Source: Armillaria gallica (Eukaryota > Basidiomycota > Agaricomycetes > Agaricales > Physalacriaceae). Taken from it: DNA of 64,000 nt. The number at the start of each line of letters is the position of its first letter. Position 1 is the first letter of the stretch. The position numbers were made by a program, and so were the translations under genes. The notes beneath the pieces are model-generated. The model had not been told where the DNA came from and did not search any database. It saw only the letters and a program-made list of their open reading frames with translations. The stretch covers positions 1,984,001 to 2,048,000 of the forward strand of contig JBANDB010000014.1 in the NCBI GenBank assembly GCA_037576215.1. The letters run 5' to 3'. This document shows, piece by piece, positions 38,001-49,704 of the stretch.

Positions 38001-39916
38001 TGCGTCAAAGGGAGGTCTGAGATTTGCATCTTGAGCGAACCTTGATGTTTTTGAAAAATCTTCGCCAGCAGTCTTCCTGCGGCAAGATAGACGCATGAAT
38101 CATGTCCTAGACCGTGTGAGTTTAGGGCGCTTTTGGGCTTGCAATAGAAAGTGATGGGCTTACAAAGTTAGTTAATATCACAGACGCGGTCTCCCTGATG
38201 CCTACAGGTCGCTTAGCCAAGACTAGTGGAAAACTAATTGCATCAACTCACCTTTACGCTTGTCCTGAGGAGTATCTCCGTCGTATGTTGAAACCTAATA
38301 TATCAATATAAAAGAGATAGCCATTAAATCAGTGCTAAGCTACCTTGACGTGCTGAAGGCCGGGGCATGCGCATAGCAGCTGTTCCAAAGCCCCTCTTTG
38401 ATCCTGAGCCAACGCCTACACATAGAATGCTGAATACCAAGTCCGAGTTTTGCGTATGCACATACCTTGGTCGGATAGACGAATATGGCCGTGGCCTCAG
38501 GATCTTCCTCTAGAAATCGTAATAGCGGGACTTGATAAATAACACTTTTACCTGACGCGGTACTCGTAGACACAATAACATTTTTTCCATGGCCAATGGT
38601 GTTAATAGCGGTGACTTGATGAGAGTAGAGACTGGTAATATTTCGGGAATCTTTCAAGGCGACTTGAATCGTGGGCGATAAGAGCTCATCCAGCTCCAGA
38701 TCTTTAGTCCAATAAGCGAATCAGAAAAAGGGCGATAAACTGAGATAAACCTGTATGGCCGTCCTTGGCTTGGAAAGTCATCTGTGTTCCAATTTGATCC
38801 TTGTACCAATGTTGCAACATGATATCGTTGAGCACTTCTTGAATTGAAGGACGGTCCTTCGGTTCAGGCACCGGGAAATATGGCTCAAGATCATCCTCTA
38901 AGGCTGCAGTTTGCTGGGGCTTAACCGGAATGCATGCCTTGGCCGCCGTTTGAAGAAGAATGACGGCATCTTCTTCGGCTGAAACTGCCTGTAGAAGTCT
39001 GGGTGAACCATTGAATATTGCTCTGATAGGGTCAAAGTGACAACTTGACAGCTTACTCTTCAACAGCTTGAATGAATCTGTTATTACGCTTGTCTATCAA
39101 CTTTTTAGTCAAAGTGGGGGATCGCGCAGACGGGATAAAAAGGCTATGATTGGATGAATATACCGTGAGGGAGTTGAAGGGGCAGGTCACTACCCTTGGT
39201 TATTTTTCGACCCCCGTTCCAATTGTCCACGAATTCCAGACGCAGTACATCTCCTTCTGTCTCCGGGGCACTCTGCGAAGACGGTCCTGGAAGCATAGCT
39301 GTATCCTCAGGAAGCGTAGGAACGTAAGAAAAAGTAATAATTTCGGGCAACAAAGCTCTATTGCTTGGGTCAAGTTGCTGCGACATAAGTAAGAAGAATA
39401 CCCACTTGAGTTCTGCCACTTGGGCCAGCTCCAGCGGCCTGGATGTAAACTGTGTTCAGGGACCGACAGAAGTCACTCTAAAAAGCCTCACTGTTTGGTA
39501 ATGTTCTCCACAGACTGACGAATTACAGGAAAAGATGTGGCGAGTTCTCTTCGTGATGATACAAATGCAAGGACAGTGTTGAGTGCCTGGGGCATTCAGC
39601 AGCCAGTTCTGAGCCATTTATCAGCCTTACCTTGAACACCTGTGCGTCTACATAGGTAATGATAATGTCTTGAAAACATCATTGCGTACCTTGAATAGCT
39701 AAAGTCGCGGTAGACTTATTAGCAGATACTGCGTAGACGATGAGAGTGGCACACCAGATGAAAATGATGGGGCCATTCAGACAGATCAGGATTTTTACTG
39801 CCTTGGGACTTGGTAGATTTCTTGGGCTTCTTTGTAGGTCTGTCGGCGACAGTAGTAGAGGAGGAGGATGGAATAGATTCAGATGCTTGAAGTCGAGTAC
39901 GCTTCTTGTCGGACAT
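35082..39916 (-). CDS. HRQ1: Hrq1-type RecQ4-like DNA helicase
   Basis: 3'-5' DNA helicase of the Hrq1/MrfA group, involved in interstrand crosslink repair and telomere maintenance. The N-terminus is basic (MSDKKRTRLQASES, TKKPKKSTKSQG) with SEWPHHFHL and KALNTVLAFVSSRR. Helicase motifs follow: YSHQVTAINTI, STASGKSVIYQ (motif I), IFVYPTK (Ia), LFVVDELHYYTGLFG (motif II, DELH form), LILFCKV-type IV, and LGIVATNALELGVDIGALDAVIMLGFP (V). The C-terminal DUF1998/MZB region has HAAEHAFLNKF and the Cys cluster CEDVKGCTQCVQSPSCKEGN, followed by LVILKALLG. The last intron, just before GTGTACAG near 35318, restores the second CxxC Cys. There are more than fifteen exons and their borders are approximate. 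Confidence 0.88.
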
Positions 39917-40161
39917 TTCCCCTTCAGTTTAGATCTCCACACTTGTATCAGATAGGAATAATAAACGATATTTCTTGAATCTTGCCCTGGTTGCGGCGCA
40001 TCGTTATGAAAGGAGGTCGTTGTTTAAGAGGAAGTTCCGGCGTCTCAATTTTATACCGGATACCGCCGGAAGAGAAATGGCTTCGATTGTTCAATTCAAA
40101 AATTTCTACATATTTTACAAAAAGAAAAAAAACTACTGCAGAATGACTTAATTTCCTATTT

Positions 40162-41861
40162 TTACGCAAGTGGCGAGGCAGAAGGTAGAAGGCTAGCTGA
40201 AAGGTACTCATCAAGGTCAAAGTCAGCATATTGAGTGCTGAGTTCTGGACTTAAGTAAGACCTTAGTTAAAACCAAGCCATCAGAAACAATCTGAAGAGC
40301 AGAAAGGGAGTACACACATATTCAACGCAACAGTGATACTACCGATGAGCCCATCTGTGATATCCTCGCCGACCCAGGTGATATCCATCTGTCAGAACAT
40401 TTTCGTCAAAGACTGAAATCAAGATTTAGGCGTCGATACGAACCTCTGCATTGTAGCCTGTAGCTGATTCTAGAAAAGGATGGTATCAGAAGGTAATTGA
40501 AGGTACACTAGCGTCAGAAAACGTACGGTAAGGATACCACATATCAGCTGAAAAGGGTATGTTAGTCCAAGCCATCGCAAATTCAGTTGGGCAAGTACCA
40601 TCATTAGTAACACCATCAGTCCATGAAATAGAATTCGCAGCATACTCCTCAACGACAGCGACAGCTTCTAACGTAGCATTGTCGAAGAAAAATTGGCCTG
40701 TACTAATGAAGGGATAAGAAGAGTGCACATCAACTCTAAAAAGGAAACCCTACTGGACTGCACTTCCGGTAGCGATGAAGGTGCCGTTTTCTGCAATTTC
40801 TCCTTCAGGGTACGCCTTGATGTGGAAATGTTGCGCGCGGCCCGAATCTTCGTGAAGCGCGTAAGCATATGACAAAAGTTCAAAAAGATCTATCGCGTAC
40901 ACCAGCCGGGGAAAATCGAATACATTGTTAAGTGGCCATCCTCGCTGAAGCCTATGTCAGCAGCTGAGTTGAATGAATATATGGAATGCTTCTTACTCGG
41001 TCTGCCAAACGCCGCGTAGGAAAGTGCTGTTGTCGCCGACAGCCGTGTTGAGGAAATCCATGGCGTCGTAAGAGTCTGCACCATCATAAGGGCCCAAGCT
41101 CGCTGTTGCTGTTGCTGTTGCCGTCGCTGGCCCACCAGGCGCGCTACCGCTAGGGGTCCCGCCAGAAGGGGTGCCACCGCCGATACCAGACTGGCGTTCA
41201 CGCATCAGCATGTGCAACGTCTTGGGCTTGAATGCTTGTCACTCACACCAGTAGATGCGACATATCCAGCATAGTAACCTGTCGCGTTTGCATGCCAAGC
41301 ATCAACCCAGACTTGGACAGGCTCGCAAGTGTCAATATCGATGAAATCAACCTATCATTACACTGTGTTAATAATAATAGTTAAAGCCGCGAGGGATGAA
41401 CAATACATACAGAGACTTCAAGAGGGATCCCGGATTGACCTTCAGTCATGTTCTGGCGTACTATTTCAGCCCTAATGTAAGACATAAACGAAAGGTGACG
41501 AGAAATTCTGGGAAATGTTAACTCACAAAATATGGTACGGACCCTGTGTAACCTCGGGAGTAACGAAGCAAGTACTATCATTACTGGACGTTTGCCTGAG
41601 ACGATAACAATGAGCATTAAGATTTTAGATAGGATACGATACTTACCTAGGAATAATGTCACTCCGGCGCGTAACACTTTCCGAGGCTTGAAGTGATCGC
41701 TTCAAGCGGCGGGAAGCAAGAATAGAGCCGCATCGCTTCTCGAGAGACACTCGGGCCTCTAGATTGTCGCGTTTCCAGTTGACTGGAGCCGGTCCTGCAT
41801 GGGCAGTGACGGACGTTACAACTGAGGCTGCAAGAAGTAGAACAGAAAATGCGGAAACCAT
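40162..41861 (-). CDS. Secreted intradiol ring-cleavage dioxygenase family protein
   Basis: Fe(III) intradiol dioxygenase of the extracellular fungal type, acting on catechol-like aromatics. The best start is MVSAFSVLLLAASVVTSVTAHA (signal peptide, ATG at 41861); an in-frame Met at 41891 is also possible. Key blocks are FVTPEVTQGPYHI (iron Tyr), FIDIDTCEPVQVWVDAWHANATGYYAGYV, DNSTFLRGVWQT, YSIFPGWYSGRAQHFHIKAY (second Tyr and the two His ligands, formed by splicing at 40907-40852), and GQFFFDN. A Gly/Ser/Ala-rich linker (GGTPSGGTPSGSAPGGPATATA) lies between the core halves. The end, SITVALNITQYADFDLDEYLSASLLPSASPLA, uses the last acceptor AACTCAG. All four expected iron ligands are present, so it should be active. 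Confidence 0.85.
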
Positions 41862-43475
41862 GGAAAGATGCAGATATGTCTGGGGACCCATTCAAGTGTC
41901 TTTTATACATAACTGTCGATAGGTGGGCTTGTGGTTCTTGAGGATGCCGGTTGGGCCGACAACTTGACCGAAATTATTGCGATCCTTGCGATCACTTCTT
42001 GGGGTGACATTCTGTAAATACTTCCGATTTTTCGGCAAAATGAATCACGTACGGTGGGTGCCGTTATTCCAAGTGTCGCGAAAATCAGTACACATCTCAC
42101 AACGACGCTGAGAAGCAGGATTAGATCCAACCAGTACAGCTAGTAAAATTCAGTAATGTCTGCCAACCTTGAATATTGAAGTATCTGCGAAAAGCACCAA
42201 ATCTAGACTGGTTTTGGTTTCCGGGGTCAGTAAGTTATCGTATGGCTTCATATGGCTAGGAAGTACTGGGGTAAATCCTATTTCACATAGGTGCTGCGGG
42301 TTTCGATGGGTCGGCTCATCCATTGTCACCCAATGAACGAGTATCCATTTGTTTGTCGGAGCTGCCAGGGTGCCGATCTATATTCCATTCATGAGGTCCG
42401 GTGTCGCTCGTGCAGCGCTACCCGGTGGACAAAAAAACCACAGAGGACTTAAGACAAGTTCTGCGACTACTTTGACTTCATCTTTGGAGCAGTCAAGATA
42501 CAGCTGCGCGCCATCATAGCATTCATCATCCGCTGTCATTACGAGTGCCTCTAGAACACACCACCAACATAGAGGTCTGTACCATGAGGACAACGAGAAT
42601 TTGTTGATATGACGAAGTCACGAAGGGCGAAATATGAGATCTCGTGGAGGGGTCGAATCACATGGGCGCGAGGAGTCGGACGACCTCCGCCAACGCGGAG
42701 GTTGCGATATTAGTGGAGGTGAAGACAGCACCAACGGCAGAAAACTGCGTGGCCGAATTTCCGTAAAGACTTCGTTCATTGACCTTGACAAGCATAAGCG
42801 ATCCACTGATACACGATGCAAATCCGACTCTAAGCGCGAATACGAAACTGCGATGCATGAATCAAGAATCCTTCCGAGTTGTTGTCCGCTCATCAGAAAA
42901 TGCGGATCCTTTGCGCCAACTACCGTGGTCTGCGTCAGAATATCCATGGAAACATGTCTAACCGCAGTGTCCAACCAGGATCATGGCTTTACTCCTCAGG
43001 GGGCCGTTCGTCCTTATTGGATCCTATTCTTACGCCATGCAGCGACCAGTCGGATTTCCGATGCACCTGCATGTGTACTTCAGTCAAATCAAGCTGTTTT
43101 GGGGGTGCGCAGTGCGCCAAGAGTCTTGAAGTAGGAATCCTAAGTAGTCCACTGTCTCGACAGAAACACGTAGGACGTGACCGCCTAGAAGCGTTTCGAC
43201 GGATAGAAAAGCTCGGAATTGCATGCATACGACGCGTTTCTAGATTGTGCAATGCCTATACGCGAGAGAGATGAAAACTAGGTCGATTGCGATAGAACCT
43301 GATAGAACACATGCATGAGCGCGGCGTTGTCAATATTGATGGAAAAGCAACATACCTCGTGACCCACACGCCATTCCAACAAGTAGTACATGAAGTAGGG
43401 ACATGTTGAATAAGTGAATGCATAATATTCCGCGGAAAAAATTCTAGATGTAGGGTAGATGTCTAACATGATGAT
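41862..43475. other. 1.6-kb stretch without a recognised gene
   Basis: Several open frames of 60-170 codons occur on both strands (for example 42634-43134 plus, 42378-42593 and 42618-42974 minus). None shows a domain or a consistent set of splice joins. A moderately hydrophobic minus-strand frame at 42658-42858 (VGAVFTSTNIATSALAEVV) may be a membrane-protein remnant. The promoter of the intradiol dioxygenase must lie near 41870-42300. I see no RNA gene here. Confidence 0.5.
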
Positions 43476-44877
43476 CTAGTCTCGCTGCAAGGCCTTCTCC
43501 CGGCCTTCCTTGACCACCCGCTCAACCAAAGCATTGAATTCGCGCCGACGTTGATAGTGAATAGCATGCCCAGTATTCTCCCATTGCACCAACTCTGCCT
43601 CGGGCATGTGTCGCTTGAGGTAGAAAGTGTTGTCCGACTTCACTAAGTTGTCTTCGTCTCCCGTGACAAGAAGGACCTGATGGAATAATGAGAGCCAGAC
43701 ATGATGCAATTTATAAGGAACAAACCTTAGGGACGGAGGAGGAAATTTTGCGCAGTCGATCCGGAGTAACATGGTGCGTAAGACCAGCGCACATCTGATA
43801 TATAGTTCCTAGAAGAGTTTGCGGCTTAGTTAGATTTATGCGTTTCGTGAGCACCTGCCAAGATGTAAGCTCATCAGAAGCATTGGGAAAACTGGATCAT
43901 CTAACATACCTCCGTTTCGCGTTCTCTGTTGGTTCGACTAGGATCTTCCTCGTCCTTGTCTTCGAGCCAAGATTTGGTAAAAACCATGTCGTGTATGATA
44001 GGGACCTTGATGGCAAGGTCTTTGGTGAACGTAGCTCTAGAGAGATGATCAAAAATGGTTCAGAAGAAAGGTGTTTAATGCGCACTTCAAGAGTCCTATA
44101 ATTCCTTTCCACTGCAAAAGGAAGGCTTAGCTAAATCAAAATGAGCATCGACCAAGAGCAGATATACCGGCGGAAAGTTGGTCCATGGATATCCTCCAGG
44201 CGTCGTGACGCCCAAAGTCAGGGATGTAATCCGTTCTGGAATTCGATAGGCCACCTCTTCAAGTTTTCAGTCAACGAAGTGTGTTAGCTATGGCACTGTA
44301 TGCGGTCGCACCTTGTGCTATCATGCCGCCAAGAGACAAGCCAATGATATGTATTCCTCTAGGTTCCTTCCAACCAATGTAATCCAAGAGCGCGATTAGG
44401 TCTTCCGCCATGGCGCTAGACCTGTACCAGAGTAAATAAACAATGAACTGAAAGGACTGAAATTGAAGTTGGACCGCCACGCCAGTCATCATGGCAAGTA
44501 GCCGACAGTACTGTATGCCTCAACATTGACTTACGTGAAAGGCCCCCTTGGAACGCCGCTGTATCCGACACCGCGATTGTCGAAGACGAGGACAGAGTAC
44601 TGAGGAAGCTTGCTGAAATGCGCAACTTGCAGGGCCCACGCGAATGAACTGCTATTAAGCCTACGAGAACCGGCTCTCAGTCACCAGGCTCGAACTCGAG
44701 AGAAATGCTGGCTTACCCCATGACGAACACGAGTTTCTCTGGACCAGTTCCATGTTGCTCGAAATACAGAGAATGGCTCTCGAATGCTGTGGTATTCCGG
44801 ATTTCAGTAACAGGACAAAGGCCACGACGGACGCAAGAGGAAGGATCGAAAATGGAGGGCCAGTCATCCACCGACAT
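43476..44877 (-). CDS. Alpha/beta hydrolase
   Basis: Alpha/beta-hydrolase-fold enzyme, soluble, substrate unknown. The start MSVDDWPSIFDPSSCVRRG (ATG at 44877) is in the frame that reads into SLYFEQHGTGPEKLVFVMG. After a splice come GLNSSSFAWALQVAHFSKLP and YSVLVFDNRGVGYSGVPRGP. The nucleophile elbow GIHIIGLSLGGMIAQ carries the Ser. Then come VAYRIPERITSLTLGVTTPGG, the acid LLVTGDEDNLV and the catalytic His in WENTGHAIHYQRRREFN. It ends VKEGREKALQRD. The catalytic triad is complete. The gene is divergent from the metallophosphoesterase, with only 48 bp between the two start codons. Confidence 0.85.
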
Positions 44878-44925
44878 CGTGGCACGGGGTCAAGATTGGC
44901 ATCATGCCCCTTGACTTGTACCTTC
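44878..44925. promoter_or_regulatory. 48-bp divergent intergenic spacer
   Basis: The ATG of the alpha/beta hydrolase (minus, 44877-44875) and the ATG chosen for the metallophosphoesterase (plus, 44926-44928) are only 48 bp apart. Any core promoter elements must therefore sit within this spacer or inside the neighbouring coding sequence. No TATA-like element is evident. The arrangement holds only if both start codons are right; a longer unrecognised 5' exon on either side would change it. Confidence 0.45.
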
Positions 44926-45916
44926 ATGACCGGTAGCAGTGGTTCTGCTCGCGTCTATTTCCTGCCTGGACATATTCCACTAAAGCCTGGCGAAGACTGG
45001 ACTCGGTTTGTTTGCATCTCGGATACTCATTCCAACGAATACCCATTGCCGAATGGTGATGTACTACTCCATGCCGGCGACCTGACGATGTGGGGAACTG
45101 TCAAAGAGCTGCACGACGCAATGAATTGGTTGAACTCGCAGTCCCATCCCACTAAAATGTGGGTCTTGCCCTGCTTCTCACAGCTCTAGCTGATACTCTG
45201 TCAGATGTATTGCTGGCAACCACGATGTGAGTTTTGGATTCATGTGTGCTGTGTATCAAACTCACGATCAATAATATAGATGGCACTGGATCCGTACCTG
45301 GACACAATATCAGTCAAAGTATGTTACAAGATGGCCCTTTGACTGTGCCTAACGTTGGCAGGAATACAACGAGCTCAAAGAATACATGAAAGGCGACGAG
45401 TTTCAAAACGGCAGATTGTATTATCTGGAATATGAGTCTCTGACATTTCAAACGTCCGCAGGGAAGGAGTGGAAGGTCTTTGGATCGCCGGTGCGCCTCA
45501 TTCAAGGTCGGCGACGATGGAACCTGATGTCGTAAAGGGCTCTTCGGTATACAAGGCAGCAGGATCGTTTCAGTACCGAGGCAGTCGCCAAGGACGAGGT
45601 ACTATCCCTTCTTCTGAACCCATAGACTGTCATAACTGGGTCGCAGAAATCAGCCAGAAAATACCACTTGATACCGAGATACTGCTCTCTCACACACCGC
45701 CTCACAAAATCCATGATACGACGAGGAGAGGAAAGTCAGCCGGATGCGAAGAGCTGGCCGAGAGAATGAATGACCTCGAGAAGTGCAGATTACATGTTTT
45801 TGGACACATTCACGAGGCCTGTGGCGCATCCATTAATGACGGAGGACGCGTTTCTGTGAATGCAGCCAATGAAGAGAAAACCAAGTGCTACCATTGTAGA
45901 TCTTCGAAATTGGTGA
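44926..45916 (+). CDS. Calcineurin-like metallophosphoesterase (MPPED-like)
   Basis: Metal-dependent phosphoesterase resembling the MPPED1/2 group. Exon 1 is MTGSSGSARVYFLPG with RFVCISDTHSNEYPLP (metal Asp/His) and GDVLLHAGDLTMWG (bridging Asp). A GTGGGT donor joins TKI to CIAGNHD (Asn and His of the GNHD motif). Later exons carry EYNELKEYMKGDEF, LLSHTPPHKIHD (metal His), CEELAERM and LHVFGHIHEACGA (metal His pair). All five metal-binding motifs are present. Near the end the frame slips at an AAAA run (45877-45880). Removing one A gives NEEKPSATIVDLRNW with a stop at 45914-45916, matching the usual family ending; without that the frame runs on to 46044 with unrelated sequence. The substrate is unknown. 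Confidence 0.8.
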
Positions 45917-46378
45917 TTGTTATTCAGCTATGCTATGGAAAACGTGAGCCTCTATCTTTCCTTTGTGGTTCAACGTTGTACTCGTCTTCATGGCGCCGTA
46001 GAATACCCGCGGTGATCATGATTATCTTGGATCGCGTTGGGTGACGTGAATTCTTTCTGAAAGTGGTCGTAGTGTAGTGGTAGCGCGTCAAGTGGCCTAT
46101 TTGTGGTTGGACCAGGCCGTCGCCCTACATTGTCCGGAGTTCGATGGGATTTTTTGTTAGTAATGCCCATGGCACGCCTTATGCCTACGAAAGTCGTCTG
46201 AGACTGGGGCTCATCTAATCTGGACAAAGGACATCCAATGACAGACGTTACCCGACGATGGAGGTACTTTTCTTATTTATTTTGCCGCATTAATGCATCG
46301 AATTCAATCTTTGTTAATGTGCATTCATTAATGATTATCGAACGTGGTCGTCACTTCGACATATCTTGAAATAGTATA
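45917..46378. other. Convergent intergenic region
   Basis: The 462 bp between the metallophosphoesterase and the convergent DUF3445 gene contain no supported ORF. A stretch at about 46070-46095 (GTCGTAGTGTAGTGGTAGCGC) resembles a tRNA A-box region and a GAGTTCGATGG at about 46137 resembles a poor B box. No acceptor or T stem can be formed, so no tRNA is called. Confidence 0.5.
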
Positions 46379-47640
46379 TCAAGAACGCCAACCAGGGAAG
46401 AACGGATCCTCATCTAGCGTTCTCTCCTCCCACGACTTTGGAACCCATCCCTTATCTTCTTGCTCCTTAGCCCACTCCTCCAGTTTAGGCTTGACGACAC
46501 GCTCAACCAATTGCGTGCCTTTATATTCCAGAAGCTCCTTCTTCCCCTCATTTAGGACCTTGAGCAACAGCTTCGGAACATACGGCTCCTCTCGCAGCTG
46601 CACCACCGGCGTGAACAGAGCCTTGAAGTTGAACACAATCGCCCTCGACACAGGGAGTCGCCGAAGTGTCTGCCAATCCACTCGAAGGTTTACATCGCCG
46701 ATATCCATCTGTCCCTGTGCATCGGGATCCTCACGTTCGGCCCACTCCGGCGTATTAGGCTGCAAAAACAGCGGCTGACCCTTCTCGAGGCCCCATGATC
46801 CCCGCTGAATAGGCTTCTCGCAGGCCATCTTCCTAAAGAACCTACGACACAATCGGTCACATGAAGATAAGCATGTCAACCCCGACCAAAACACACCTAT
46901 CCATCGAAAACTCCATCCTCTCCTTGTAATCCGGCACCGGCACGTGTATCTCACTGAGGTTCTTCCCGATTTTCGTACCCAAGTTCCATCCGACGGCCGA
47001 GCAAGACACACCCGCGCGTAAAGAGTACAGTCCCGTCTTTGCGTCCCCTTGGGTAATGAGGAAATCCTCCGGTACATTCTCGAGTAAGACAACGAGAGGA
47101 TTAAGCTGCCGCGTTTGCGTTACGGTCCCGAGGATCCGATTCTCAAAGGCTCCATCGTTGGAGTCGTAGATAAATTGATTGGGATATCGATGCGTGAGGA
47201 ACTGGATGACCATCTCCATGAGCTCCCTGCAAGCTCCTTCGCTGCCAGGGAGCCCATTGACGATCTTCTTCCCGTATTGGGCGTACAGCGCCTTCCTCTG
47301 GGCGATCCTCTCGCAGTACGTCAACTCGAGCTCAAGCCACCAGTCCGGCTCCATTTTCTTGAGTGCTTTACCCAACGGCATTAGAATCAGAAAACGACTC
47401 AGTGCACGGCACACTTACACATGTGCTGGATATACTGCCATCGAAATGGGCGATAAGGACGGGGTCTGGCTTTGGAGATGTCAAAGTGAGGCAGAGGCGT
47501 TGGTGGGGGACGCCCGAGAGCTTGAAGTAATCCGGAAGCTGCGCCCGTTGTTTGCGCTTGCTCCTGATGTAGTAAAATAGCAACGCAAAGATGCATGCTA
47601 GGCTGAACGCGTATGGAGAGGATAGCATGGGAACTAACAT
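46379..47640 (-). CDS. DUF3445 (heme-dependent oxidative N-demethylase-like) protein
   Basis: Member of the DUF3445 family, which includes the heme-binding subunit of bacterial oxidative N-demethylases; fungal members are uncharacterised. An N-terminal membrane anchor (MLVPMLSSPYAFSLACIFALLFYYI) is followed by a basic stop-transfer. The domain then runs KARPRPYRPFRWQYIQHM, ALKKMEPDWWLELELTYCERIAQRK, LPGSEGACRELMEMVIQFLTHRYP, PEDFLITQGDAKTGLYSLRAG, GWNLGTKIGKNLSEIHVPVPDYKERMEFSMDR and WGLEKGQPLF. It ends EDPFFPGWRS. The introns at about 46839-46898 and 47356-47410 join in frame. One C is apparently missing in a C-run (G's at 47505-47509): restoring it gives VPPPTPLPHFDISKARPRP. Otherwise the domain is complete. 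Confidence 0.78.
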
Positions 47641-47818
47641 ATCGTAACTGGTCAGAAGACACGATAAATAACTCGGCCCTGCGGAATGCCGTCGAAAATA
47701 CTGGCACCTCGCAGGGCCATATCTTCACGAGACAAGACAAGACAAGATAAAGATTGCTTCCCTGTTATCGACGCTAATATTCGAAGAAGCTAGTTTACAC
47801 TGGGATAAGAGAGGCACG

Positions 47819-49426
47819 TCATAGCTTAGCAGTAAGTCCATTCGCTGATTGAAGACTCTTCGCCGCGGTCATCACTAACTCGTCGACACTAGGAAGATAT
47901 GAGAGATAGAAGAACAAGAACGACGATTCTACTCACATCTCTTTGGCCCATTTGATCTCCTACAGTATAAATAGTACGGTATCAGCAGTTTGCGATAAGT
48001 GAGTGGCACTGCGGCTAACCTTGATAGATCCAGCCACCTTCCCCATAAGCCCTTAAAGCAATAAAATAAGATCTGTAACCTAGGAATAAGTGGTCGATGG
48101 ACGACGTACAAGTGCGGCCCTCGAGCGATTTCTCTGGGTGTTTCTCTAGCTCGACATTGTGCGGTACAAGACCTTTCGAGGTCAGGGTTTCTATCTCTCC
48201 GCGACGTCTGGTTTCCCTAGATACCAAGTTAGCTTCCGAGAAGCAGAGCAATCGGAGAGATAAGCATGCATACCAATCGGAGGTATACGGTGTCTTCAAA
48301 ACACTCATAGGCCTTCCGGTGTATATGACAGTCCGAACGATATCGTCATAACCGGCTTTCACAATTGACTGCTTGTGAATGGGAGGCGCGCCGGCCTCAA
48401 TACTCGCAACAAATCGTGTACCTACCCACACGCCAGAGGCACCATATCTGCACAAAGCGGTTAACGATTAACGTCGACACTAGAACTTGCGAAGATTGCT
48501 AACGCTAGTGAGGCAGCCAGGCCTCTTCCGTCGGCAATTCCTCCGGCTGCTACAACGATAACGGGTTCTCCAGTTAATGGGCTTTTAGCATCTTTACACA
48601 AGTCTACGACGGCAGGGATAAGGATGGAAAAGGGCGTATCCCCAGTGTGACCGCCGCCTTCACCGCCTTGCGCGCAAATGACGTCGACACCTGAACAAAT
48701 AAGAAGCCTCAAAATGGAGTTCGAACACAGCATACGGCAAGTGATATCGTACCTTGCGCCAGGGCCTTAGCTGCATGCTAAGAGGTTGGACCTTAATCAA
48801 TCAACTACCCGGCGACTATTAGCGAACAGCAAACCTTCGGATGTCCAATCATACTGGAGGATAAATACGTTAGACGGATATACTGAACACGCGAATGTGG
48901 ACTGACTTCATAACAACGATGCCAGCATCATGCAGCTTGTCCACGGCCCATCTCGGAGGCACGCCTACTGCGCAGACGAAAAGCTTGGCGCCGCCATTGA
49001 TAATCACATCAAGGAGCTCGGAGAGTTGACCGCCGGTATAATCTATGTTTGTCCTTCTGCATTTCCGCCTACTTGGGGTAAGAGCAGGTCCACGCCGAAA
49101 GGCGCGTTCTTATCCTCCAGATACTCTTTCAACTCCTCGATGGACCCTTGAAGAAACTTGGGAGTTTGTTGGACTCCACCGATTACACCGATCCCGCCTG
49201 GAAACATGCGACCGTTAAAAATAAATGACGATTGGTAGAACCGGCTTTACCAGCGTTGGTAACTGCAGCAGCGAGCCTAGGTCCAGCAGCAACGTTCATT
49301 CCTACTTGACATGTAATTATTGAAAGGGATAAGCAACATGGAAGGCTGACCTGCAAGCATAACAGGATGGTTAATTTTGAACAGCTTTGTCAAGGGAGTC
49401 GAAAAGACGGGATATGAGGAAGGCAT
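47819..49426 (-). CDS. Nitronate monooxygenase (2-nitropropane dioxygenase family)
   Basis: FMN-dependent oxidase that detoxifies alkyl nitronates such as propionate-3-nitronate. The start MPSSYPVFSTPLTKLFKINH leads to PVMLAGMNVAAGPRLAAAVTNAGGIGVIGGV, the usual NMO opening. It is followed by ELKEYLEDKNAPFGVDLLLP, ARKTNIDYTGGQLSELLDVIINGGAKLFVCAVG, AQGGEGGGHTGDTPF (FMN phosphate region), EPVIVVAAGGIADGRGLAA, YGASGVWVGTRFVASIEAG and TVIYTGRPMSVLKTPYTSDW. The last exons end AKEMSVDELVMTAAKSLQSANGLTAKL. Many introns of about 50 nt separate small exons; joins were followed by homology and look intact. Likely cytosolic or peroxisomal; no targeting signal is clear. Confidence 0.87.
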
Positions 49427-49704
49427 GGTGGGAGAATGTAGAACACAAGCAAGTGTGAGAGCATTATAAGCGAGGAGAGACTAAGAATTGCCGGACTTTA
49501 TGTCATGAGACTAGTTCTGATGACCGAACTACACCCCTGGCACCCGTAATTGAGAGCTGCAGCTGGCAAACGACAGAATCAAGTTGTGAAAAATTTGGAA
49601 GGTCCGGCATTCTAAATGCCGAGAGCCGACTACGTGTAAAGACGAATCCGGACCGCAAGCCGGGATTCTCCGCACGAAATCTTTCTTCGTCACGTCGTGC
49701 CTCG

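Noticed and set aside
45150..45225. Apparent frame break in the metallophosphoesterase before GNHD
   Set aside because: The GTGGGT donor inside AAAATGTGGGT restores the frame (TKI/CIAGNHD).
46067..46150. Possible tRNA gene (A-box-like GTAGTGTAGTGGTAGCGC and a GTTCGATGG downstream)
   Set aside because: No acceptor stem or T stem can be paired and the B box is poor; at best a degenerate remnant.
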